Source: an uncultured Collinsella sp.
GTDB taxonomy: Bacteria > Actinomycetota > Coriobacteriia > Coriobacteriales > Coriobacteriaceae
Direction: 5' to 3'
Length of the DNA: 5,754 bases
NCBI GenBank assembly: GCA_902496945.1
Contig: CABVDE010000065.1
Coordinates: 1-5,754 of the forward strand
In this document: piece by piece, positions 1 to 5,292 of the stretch
Numbering within the stretch: position 1 is the stretch's first letter
Layout of the letters: every line of letters starts with the position of its first letter
Position numbers and translations under genes: made by a program
Notes under the pieces: model-generated
Told to the model about the DNA's origin: nothing
What the model saw: only the letters and a program-made list of their open reading frames with translations
Databases searched by the model: none

Positions 1-55
1 CGAAGAGCGTTGCTGCCTAGGCTAGCCCCTTGTCACACAAACTACCGAAGCCTCC
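1..55. other. Left-edge sequence not continuing the MalY-like gene
   Basis: From about position 55 leftward the DNA no longer encodes the expected C-terminal region of the MalY/PatB protein in any minus-strand frame. It contains GCCCCTTGTCACA (25-37), which resembles one arm of the GTGACAAAGGG palindromes at 4096-4132 and 5493-5525. An assembly break at a repeat, or a real rearrangement at one, would both give this picture. The exact junction cannot be placed without the family alignment. Confidence 0.45.
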
Positions 56-841
56 GTTATAGATGATGTGGTAGCTGCCGACCAGGCCCGCCAGGTTAAA
101 CGTCTTGCTCGGCGCATAGAGAGCAACCGTGCGCATGCGGGCATCCTCGCTCACCGACTGTGTCGGGATATGTTTATGCCCCGGCAGGATGATATCGGAC
201 CAAATCTCGTCCGATATCACCACGCAATCGTGCCGGCGATAGATATCCATGGCGTGCTCGATCTCGTCGCGTTCCCACGCGCGGCCGCAGGGATTGTGCG
301 GCGAGCAGAACACCGCGGCATGAATGTGGTTTTGGGCGAGTTTGCGCTCCATGTCCTCAAAGTCCATGCGCCACACGCCCTGGTCGTCGAGTTTAAGCGG
401 ACTATGGACAATGCGATAGCCCGCGGCTTCGATAGACTTGGTAAAGCCGATGTAGGTGGGGCTGTGGACGAGCACTGCATCGCCCGGCTGGACATACGCG
501 CGCAGCGTCGACACGACACCGCCCAGCACGCCGTTTTCGTAGCCGATATGCTCAGGGAGCAGGTCCTCGACACCATTGCGGCGGCTCTGCCATTCGATGA
601 TGCGGTCAAAGTACTCGTCGCGCGGATTGAAATAGCCAAACATGGGGTGCTGCGCGCGCTGAATGATGTGCTCCTGGACCGTGGGCACCGTGGCAAAGTT
701 CATGTCGGCCACCCACATGGGAATGCGGTCGAAGCCCTCGTCGGGCGCGTTCGGAGCCATATCGGGGATCTCGCCCCAGGAGTCAACGGCGATGGCGTCC
801 ATGCCATGGCGATCAATGATTGAAGTGAAGTCGTATTTCAT
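17..841 (-). CDS. MalY/PatB family PLP-dependent C-S lyase/aminotransferase, C-terminally truncated
   Basis: This is a fold-type I PLP enzyme of the MalY/PatB branch of class I/II aminotransferases, whose members act as cystathionine beta-lyase or cysteine desulfhydrase in the cytoplasm. Visible hallmarks are MWVADMNF at residues 42-49, PHNPCGR at 181-187, the PLP-pyridine aspartate in SDEIW (D211) and the Schiff-base lysine K246 in APSKTFNLAGL. The family is normally about 390 residues. Here recognisable sequence stops at N262 (positions 56-58) and a 12-residue unrelated tail leads to a stop, so roughly the last 130 residues, the small C-terminal domain, are missing. The start at 841 is supported by a GGGGG Shine-Dalgarno-like tract (848-852) six bases upstream. 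trmO lies 112 bases upstream on the same strand, so read-through is possible. The family call is firm. The substrate is unknown and the truncated form is probably inactive, if it is real at all. Confidence 0.85.
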   Translation of the reverse strand: MKYDFTSIIDRHGMDAIAVDSWGEIPDMAPNAPDEGFDRIPMWVADMNFATVPTVQEHIIQRAQHPMFGYFNPRDEYFDRIIEWQSRRNGVEDLLPEHIGYENGVLGGVVSTLRAYVQPGDAVLVHSPTYIGFTKSIEAAGYRIVHSPLKLDDQGVWRMDFEDMERKLAQNHIHAAVFCSPHNPCGRAWERDEIEHAMDIYRRHDCVVISDEIWSDIILPGHKHIPTQSVSEDARMRTVALYAPSKTFNLAGLVGSYHIIYNGGFGSLCDKGLA

Positions 842-953
842 GCTGAGCCCCCGTGCAAAGCGGATTGGTTCGGTAGGCGTTATTGTCCACCAGCGCGGGC
901 GGTTTTGGCACGGGGTTTGATGTTGAATTTGATGGATGCAAGCAAGCGGCTTA

Positions 954-1700
954 CTAGTCTTGCGCGTCGTTGACAGCGGTTACCGCCAGCTGGGCCCCGT
1001 CGACCGTAAACGAGATATCGAGCCCGGCGTAGCCAAGGTGATAGATGCGATTTGGCTCGTGTTTGCTGCCCGCGCGACGCGGATCTTGGCGGAGAACCTC
1101 GACTAGGCCGGGCAGCTTTGTGGGCGGGACTTTGTCTTGCAGCGCCTGCGGGAACTCGACGTCGAGCTCTTGCCACGGGGCGCCCTCAATCCATCCACCC
1201 GTCGCATCCAGATGACAGTCCGCGAACGGAATGTAGGGCTTGATGTCGTAGATGGGCGTGCCGTCGCGCAGGTCGGCGCCCAGCACATGGATGACGGGGC
1301 CGTCGGCGGTGAGCTCAACACGGTCAAGCTTGACGCAGGTAAGACCGATAGGATTGGGGCGAAACGGGCTGCGTGTGGCAAAGACGCCCACGCGCTCGGC
1401 GCCACCCAGACGCGGCGGGCGCACGGTTTTCGACCATTTTGCGTTGGTGCCGGACCTGTCCTGCGTTTTGGCATCGGCGGCTATGTCCTTAGCCGTGCCG
1501 CCGGGCGTTCCGTTTTCGAAGCGCCACAGCAGCCATAGGTGAGAGAAGGAGTCCAGACTCTCAACCGCTGCATTGAAGGCAAATTCCGGCTCAAAAACGA
1601 TGCGTCCCTGCAGATGGGGCGCCAAAAAGCTGTTGCGCGGAATGCCGAACTTCTGCGGCAGGTCGGTATGTATGTGTGCAATAGGTTCCATGCTGGTCAT
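954..1700 (-). CDS. trmO: TrmO, tRNA (N6-threonylcarbamoyladenosine37-N6)-methyltransferase
   Basis: TrmO (the YaeB/TsaA-like family) uses SAM to methylate t6A37 to m6t6A in ANN-decoding tRNAs. Numbered from the 1700 start, the sequence shows QKFGIPRNS near residues 16-24, FSHLWLLWRF near 52-61, RPPRLGG at 94-100, the SAM-site signature ATRSPFRPNPIGL at 108-120 and DGTPIYDIKPYIPFAD near 146-161. The small C-terminal domain has QDPRRAG and RIYHLGYAGLDISF, matching the family's two-domain plan. Length is about 248 residues, close to the usual 235. The start is uncertain: ATGs at 1700 and 1691 both fit, a TTG at 1733 would add an unlikely 11-residue tail, and none has a good Shine-Dalgarno. A TACAAT at 1704-1699 lies 7 bases before the 1691 ATG, so a leaderless message starting there is conceivable. 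The gene is divergent from the XRE-TipAS regulator. Confidence 0.92.
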   Translation of the reverse strand: MTSMEPIAHIHTDLPQKFGIPRNSFLAPHLQGRIVFEPEFAFNAAVESLDSFSHLWLLWRFENGTPGGTAKDIAADAKTQDRSGTNAKWSKTVRPPRLGGAERVGVFATRSPFRPNPIGLTCVKLDRVELTADGPVIHVLGADLRDGTPIYDIKPYIPFADCHLDATGGWIEGAPWQELDVEFPQALQDKVPPTKLPGLVEVLRQDPRRAGSKHEPNRIYHLGYAGLDISFTVDGAQLAVTAVNDAQD

Positions 1701-1747
1701 TGTACGGCAAGGGGGCATGGGCGTTGTGCACAATCCCCACCGCGACC

Positions 1748-1782
1748 GACCCTATTGCAACCAACGGTTGCTTGGAAGGGTC
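1748..1782. promoter_or_regulatory. Nested inverted repeat in the divergent trmO/regulator promoter region, possible operator
   Basis: Inner arms gcaacc (1757-1762) and ggttgc (1766-1771) are perfect around a 3-base centre. Outer arms gaccct (1748-1753) and agggtc (1777-1782) are also perfect, with 3- and 5-base gaps to the inner arms. The right side overlaps the -35 box of the promoter at 1772-1800. A dyad there is where a dimeric XRE repressor could bind to control its own gene. That role is inference. The symmetry itself is directly visible. Confidence 0.5.
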
Positions 1783-1800
1783 CCGACCGCCGCGTATGCT
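1772..1800 (+). promoter_or_regulatory. Predicted sigma70-type promoter for the XRE-TipAS regulator
   Basis: A -35 box TTGGAA (1772-1777) and a -10 box TATGCT (1795-1800) are separated by exactly 17 bases. Each matches the consensus at 4 of 6 positions. Transcription would start near 1807, giving a leader of about 24 bases before the ATG at 1831, with AAAGGAG at 1819-1825 as ribosome-binding site. It is the best promoter-like pair seen in the window. Confidence 0.55.
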
Positions 1801-1830
1801 TAAGCCATCAACCAGCAGAAAGGAGCCGTT

Positions 1831-2658
1831 ATGGCCTTCGCAGAAAAACTCATCGCCATCCGTCGCGCCAACAATCTCACCCAAGAGCAGCTTGCCGCCA
1901 GGCTCTACGTAACACGCCAAGCCGTCAGCCGATGGGAGCGCGGCGAGGTCACGCCAGGCATCGACATGATGAAGCTCATCGCCGCCGTGACCGGCGAGCC
2001 GCTGCCCCACCTGCTCGAAATGCCCGAGCACTACTGCCAGAGCTGCGGCATGATCCTCACGCCCGATGACTGCGGCACCGACGCCACGGGCGCCACGACC
2101 GACCATTACTGCAAGTGGTGCTACGACCACGGCAAGTACACCTACGAGACCACGATGGAGGCGATGATCGAGGACTGCGCTCCGCGCCTGGCGCAAAACA
2201 CCGGCATGTCGCTGGACGAGGCCGTCTCGCTCATGGGCGCCGTCCTGCCGCAACTGGAGCGCTGGCACTCCGTGCAGGAGAACGAGAAGCGCTACGGCGC
2301 CGAGGCGCGAGCGCGCTATGGCGATGAAACCGTCGATGCGGCAAACGAAGCGCTGCTGGACATGGATCCTCATACGTGGAACGACATGAAGGAGCTTGAA
2401 CGCGCTATTCTGGGTCAGCTCTCGATTGCCATGGGCGATGGCGAACCGGAAGACAGCGAGGCTCGCAAGCTCGTCGCGATGCATCGCCGCTGGATTGCCC
2501 TCAACTGGGGTAGCGAGCCCCAGGACGAGGCATATCTGGGGCTCGCCCACGGCTACCTCGCCGACCAGCGCTTTGTAGACTACTACGACAAGCCTTGCGG
2601 CACCGGAGCCACGACGTTTCTGGTCCAGGCCATCGAGTCGTCACTGGCTCACGCATAG
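1831..2658 (+). CDS. XRE helix-turn-helix regulator with zinc ribbon and TipAS-like ligand-binding domain
   Basis: Three domains can be read in order. Residues 5-60 form an XRE/Cro-type helix-turn-helix (LTQEQLAARLYVTRQAVSRWERG). Residues 68-118 form a putative zinc ribbon of the CQSCGM...YCKWCYDHGKYT type, with ligand cysteines C69, C72, C94 and C97. Residues about 145-272 resemble the TipAS antibiotic-recognition domain: EARARYGDE, then HRRWI at 218-222, then YLGLAHGYLADQRFVDYYDK at 235-254. TipAS is known from the thiostrepton-induced MerR-type activator TipAL, where it binds thiopeptides. Here the DNA-binding head is XRE instead of MerR and a zinc ribbon is inserted. The start is fixed by AAAGGAG five bases upstream. 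A promoter with an overlapping dyad precedes it, and a glutaredoxin-like gene follows after 52 bases. It is probably a ligand-responsive, perhaps self-regulated, transcription factor. The ligand and target genes are unknown, and the TipAS call rests on remembered family motifs. Confidence 0.85.
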   Translation: MAFAEKLIAIRRANNLTQEQLAARLYVTRQAVSRWERGEVTPGIDMMKLIAAVTGEPLPHLLEMPEHYCQSCGMILTPDDCGTDATGATTDHYCKWCYDHGKYTYETTMEAMIEDCAPRLAQNTGMSLDEAVSLMGAVLPQLERWHSVQENEKRYGAEARARYGDETVDAANEALLDMDPHTWNDMKELERAILGQLSIAMGDGEPEDSEARKLVAMHRRWIALNWGSEPQDEAYLGLAHGYLADQRFVDYYDKPCGTGATTFLVQAIESSLAHA

Positions 2659-2710
2659 ACCGCAGCAGTTTTGGGTATCTCAATCAAAACCTCAACCGAT
2701 TGGAGACCCT

Positions 2711-2956
2711 ATGGTTACTGATCACGAGCTCGTGCTCTACGTTATGACCGGCTGCCCGTATTGCATGAAGGTCAAGCGCTTTCTAGCCGATAACGGCGTG
2801 ACCATACCCGAGCGCAATATCTCGACCGATGTCGAAGCCGAGCAGGCACTCATCGCCGTCGGCGGAAAGCGTCAGGTTCCCTGCCTGTTCATCGACGGCA
2901 GGCCGCTCTACGAGTCGAACGACATCATCGCGTGGGTGCAGGAGAATTTGCTCTAA
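2711..2956 (+). CDS. Glutaredoxin-like thiol-disulfide oxidoreductase
   Basis: This 81-residue, single-domain thioredoxin-fold protein has the dithiol active site TGCPYC (C15 and C18) after the first beta strand, the cis-proline motif QVPCLFIDG (P57) and the terminal ESNDIIAWV helix, all typical of glutaredoxins. Family members reduce disulfides or supply electrons to enzymes such as ribonucleotide reductase in the cytoplasm. CPYC is the classic glutaredoxin motif, but the small size also fits NrdH-like or mycoredoxin-like proteins of actinobacteria, many of which lack glutathione, so the reductant is uncertain. A third cysteine (C58) follows the cis-proline. The start has GGAGA (2702-2706) four bases upstream. 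No promoter or terminator is evident in the 52 bases after the regulator, so co-transcription is likely. A strong hairpin with a T-tract follows the stop. Confidence 0.9.
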   Translation: MVTDHELVLYVMTGCPYCMKVKRFLADNGVTIPERNISTDVEAEQALIAVGGKRQVPCLFIDGRPLYESNDIIAWVQENLL

Positions 2957-3009
2957 TACGCGCGCTACGATCGGCTCGACCCAACGTTCAAACCCACACG
3001 ACCCAAACA

Positions 3010-3072
3010 TGTACACCAGCATCCAAAGTCGACATTTTTCGATATCTTTGGATGCTGGTGTACAGCTTTTTT
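3010..3072 (+). terminator. Perfect 19-bp hairpin with T-tract after the glutaredoxin gene
   Basis: The arm at 3010-3028 (tgtacaccagcatccaaag) is the exact reverse complement of 3046-3064, around a 17-base spacer. Six T (3067-3072) follow after GC. It lies 53 bases past the glutaredoxin stop and between convergent genes, so it can end + strand transcripts. The stem is longer and less GC-clamped at its base than a typical intrinsic terminator. The spacer holds tcgacattttt, also found in the long palindrome at 5293-5478, so this may be a repeat-family member doubling as a terminator. Confidence 0.65.
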
Positions 3073-3090
3073 GCATGGGCTTGGCGCATG

Positions 3091-3121
3091 TGATCCGTTT
3101 TCCTCCGTCCCCAAGGGATCA
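3091..3121 (-). terminator. Small inverted repeat just past the dihydrouridine synthase stop
   Basis: Arms tgatcc (3091-3096) and ggatca (3116-3121) are perfect 6-mers around a 19-base loop, beginning directly after the stop codon of the minus-strand gene. On that strand no T-tract follows the stem, so termination is only a guess. It could also be another intergenic repeat. Confidence 0.3.
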
Positions 3122-3122
3122 T

Positions 3123-4082
3123 TTAGCTGTGGAAACGAGCGGCAGGCGCGAGCGGCTGCTCGCGAAAGACGCGATCGACGGCGGCGCGGTATTCGTCGAC
3201 CTTTTTAGTCTTGCGTACGAGCTTGTGAACGGTAGCAGGATCGGCGAAGGCGCATTTAGCGTAGAACCACCACTCCTTCATGCGAAAGACCGCGTTGCCG
3301 CCAATCTCTTCTGCATATGCCGCAAACAGCGTGTCGTGGAAGCGTTGCAGTTCGGCTGCCGTGGCAGCAGGGCCGCCCTTGACCATGCGAGCCAGCGCGG
3401 GGTTCGCAAGCAAGCCACGCCCCAGCATTACATGGCGTGTACCGGGATAGGCCTCCACCAGCGCATCCATGTCCTCAAGATCAAAAATATCGCCGTTGTA
3501 TGCCACCGGAAACGGTGCCCGCTCCAACGTCTCGCCATAAAACTCTTTGCGCGGCGAGCCCGTATAGCGATCCTTCTGTACGCGCGGATGCACGATCAAC
3601 TCTGCCAGCGGCATGCGACAGTACAGGTCGAGCACGCGCTCGTATTCGTCGTCGCTCTCCAGCCCCAGCCTGGTTTTTACCGACACCGGCAACGGCGAAC
3701 GTTCGCACACGTCACTCAAGAACACCTCGAGCTCGTCCAAGTTGCGCAAGAAGCCCGATCCTTTACCCTTGGCAACAACCGTACCCGAGGGGCAGCCAAG
3801 GTTGAGATTAACCTCGCGGTAGCCCATGTCGGCGAGCACGCGCGCCGCCCACACAAACTCATCCGCGTTCTTGGACATGAGCTGGGGCACCACGTTAAGC
3901 CCTTGGTTGTTAGCCGGATCGATTTCCTTAAACGCCTTACCGCCAAAGCGGTTGCCCACCCGCGGCGGCGGCAAAAACGGCGTGTAATAGCAGTCGAGCG
4001 CACCGAAGCACTCCGCATGCACGCGACGGAACACATGCCCGGTAATCCCCTCCATGGGGGCCAACGATAGAATCATCAACAT
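3123..4082 (-). CDS. tRNA-dihydrouridine synthase family protein
   Basis: Dus enzymes are FMN-dependent TIM barrels that reduce uridine to dihydrouridine in tRNA D-loops. The N-terminal LAPMEGIT (7-14) is the FMN-binding start of the barrel. VNLNLGCPSG (91-100) carries the catalytic cysteine C97. KTRLG (136-140), HPR (165-167), YNGDI (195-199) and the phosphate-binding MLGRGLLANP (219-228) follow in family order, and the C-terminal 80 residues form the helical tRNA-binding region. At 319 residues it is full length. Which subfamily, and so which uridine, I cannot say. Two starts compete: ATG at 4082, three bases after GAGAG (4086-4090), and ATG at 4076, nine bases after it. The second has the more usual spacing and gives 317 residues. 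The gene converges on the glutaredoxin gene and is divergent from the membrane protein at 4341. A hairpin repeat sits just upstream of its ribosome-binding site. Confidence 0.93.
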   Translation of the reverse strand: MLMILSLAPMEGITGHVFRRVHAECFGALDCYYTPFLPPPRVGNRFGGKAFKEIDPANNQGLNVVPQLMSKNADEFVWAARVLADMGYREVNLNLGCPSGTVVAKGKGSGFLRNLDELEVFLSDVCERSPLPVSVKTRLGLESDDEYERVLDLYCRMPLAELIVHPRVQKDRYTGSPRKEFYGETLERAPFPVAYNGDIFDLEDMDALVEAYPGTRHVMLGRGLLANPALARMVKGGPAATAAELQRFHDTLFAAYAEEIGGNAVFRMKEWWFYAKCAFADPATVHKLVRKTKKVDEYRAAVDRVFREQPLAPAARFHS

Positions 4083-4095
4083 CTACTCTCAAATC

Positions 4096-4132
4096 AATGC
4101 GGCAAAGGGACTGCCCCTTTGTCACATGCATT
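4096..4132. repeat. Degenerate GTGACAAAGGG-type palindrome upstream of the dihydrouridine synthase
   Basis: Perfect inner arms caaaggg (4103-4109) and ccctttg (4115-4121) enclose a 5-base loop. Outer arms aatgc (4096-4100) and gcatt (4128-4132) also match, separated by a 2-by-6 internal loop. The right half, cccctttgtcacat, closely matches the copy at 5493-5525. It starts five bases upstream of the GAGAG Shine-Dalgarno of the minus-strand gene, so it could influence translation, though this is inference. Confidence 0.6.
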
Positions 4133-4134
4133 AT

Positions 4135-4194
4135 GCCTTGTCCCCGAGGCGGCCCACAAGGCGGAGGCGGTTGCTTGACACCAACCAGCCCTCC
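4135..4194. other. Two consecutive stem-loops in the gap between divergent genes
   Basis: The gap from 4083 to 4340 holds no gene I can support. Within it gccttgt (4135-4141) pairs perfectly with acaaggc (4156-4162), and ggagg-c-ggttg (4163-4173) pairs with caacc-agc-cctcc (4182-4194) apart from a small internal loop. With the palindrome at 4096-4132 this makes three hairpins in about 100 bases. I do not recognise a riboswitch or T-box. From 4195 to 4340 I see no convincing promoter or structure. Confidence 0.35.
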
Positions 4195-4340
4195 GACCAT
4201 CCCTGTGCAACGAAGGTGAATGGCGCCCGCAAACAGCAAGCAGGGCCGCCCCACAGCAGCTCCCTCACTCGCCACTTTTTCCTTGTCCAAAAGAGGACGT
4301 TCGCGATCAATCGATCACCAACAGCACGCTGCTGACCGCC

Positions 4341-5250
4341 ATGTCTGAACAACAGACACCCTCCACTCACATACTCAAGAGTGTATGCGCATCGCCCTCG
4401 AAAAACGATGAGAGTCGAGGCCCCATGCAGCTGCTCACCGAGCAAGAAAAGAAACACATCCAGCGGTACTGCACATACCCCAAGATCGCAGCGACTGCAC
4501 TCGTCATGTCGTTCGTAGCATGCCTGTTGATGTTGCCGCTCCAAATGATCAACGATATCGCGTTCCACCAAAAGGAATTCCAACCCGCGGGTATATATAC
4601 CGCCATTGCACTCACCGCAATCGAACTCGTCATCTTTTGCTATTGCGCTCTTGCGCCGCGCTTTGGAATGCAGGGCAAACAGTGGAAGGAGCTGCAGAGC
4701 AGACTTGCGGTAGCCCAAACCAACAAAGACCGCTCCGCGGAGGTCGCCGGCATGCTCGCCGCGCAAGATGCCTTGGAACCCGTGTGCAAACGCGTCGCGG
4801 CAGACGACCCATACGAGTCGTATCACGACTACGGCTACCGCATTATCGGCTATCTGCGTGATAATGACCTCGGCGCTCAAGCAGCCTATGTCTACCTTTC
4901 TTTCGATGCAGATGGCATGCTCACGGACGTCGATTACACCAGTCAGATCGACCCCGAGGCAAGCCTTGCATACAACCTCGCCTGCAGCGAGCAGGATATC
5001 GCGACACTATGCGCCCCCGCTCAACGGGTTGGACATTTCCGTTGCCACACCGGGCCTCCTCACGCCATGCAGCCTGTCGGATGAATTTAAACAGGCATTT
5101 TTAGCCGGATCCCTATATGAAGAAATCAGCATCAAGACGGAGGACGAATCTATCAAGTCGTACTACACCTTTGACACCGAGCCCAAAGAAGAGTTCGACA
5201 AGTACACCCATCCGGAAATTAGCCTCATGCTCTCCGCAAAGGAGGACTAG
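4341..5250 (+). pseudogene. Unrecognised two-TM membrane protein, split by a frameshift
   Basis: I do not recognise the family. The first frame (4341-5084) encodes a cytoplasmic-looking N-terminus, two hydrophobic segments at about residues 48-70 and 83-107, then a soluble, charged, Tyr/Asp-rich domain. At about residue 224 coherent sequence moves to the +1 frame and continues as PLNGLDISVATPGLL to KED and a stop at 5250, while the first frame drifts into unlike sequence and ends at 5084. Removing one C from the run of five at 5014-5018 restores one open frame of 302 residues. The ATG at 4341 has no Shine-Dalgarno. The ATG at 4425 has GAGG (4417-4420) four bases upstream and would start MQLLTEQEKKH, which may be the true start (274 residues restored). 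The frameshift may be a sequencing error, a real mutation or, less likely, a switch. Function is unknown. Confidence 0.65.
5014..5018 (+). other. Run of five C at the apparent frameshift
   Basis: Reading ctatgcgcc in the upstream frame and ccgctcaacggg in the downstream frame is continuous if one C is removed from this run, giving CAPLNGLD. The run is short for phase variation, so a sequencing/assembly indel or a simple inactivating insertion is more likely. Confidence 0.55.
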
Positions 5251-5292
5251 CAACTTACGCTCTAATTGACGCTCGCAAACGCCGTCTATATC

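Noticed and set aside
68..823. Open frame of 251 residues on the + strand opposite the MalY-like gene
   Set aside because: It mirrors the high-GC coding strand of a recognisable PLP enzyme, has no family motifs and looks like an antisense shadow.
1591..2550. Open frame of 319 residues on the minus strand across the regulator and promoter region
   Set aside because: The + strand carries clear HTH, zinc-ribbon and TipAS-like motifs with a good ribosome-binding site; the minus frame is low-complexity and overlaps trmO.
2829..4070. Open frame of 413 residues on the + strand, the longest in the window
   Set aside because: It runs antisense to the unmistakable dihydrouridine synthase and through the glutaredoxin gene in another frame; composition is Arg/His-rich as in shadow frames.
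4175..4180. Perfect TTGACA -35 hexamer in the gap before the membrane protein
   Set aside because: No acceptable -10 box lies 16-18 bases downstream, and the hexamer falls in the loop of a hairpin.
4131..4880. Open frame of 249 residues on the minus strand opposite the membrane protein
   Set aside because: No recognisable motif, and it crosses the hairpin-rich gap. With the + strand gene itself unrecognised, rejection is slightly less certain than for the others.
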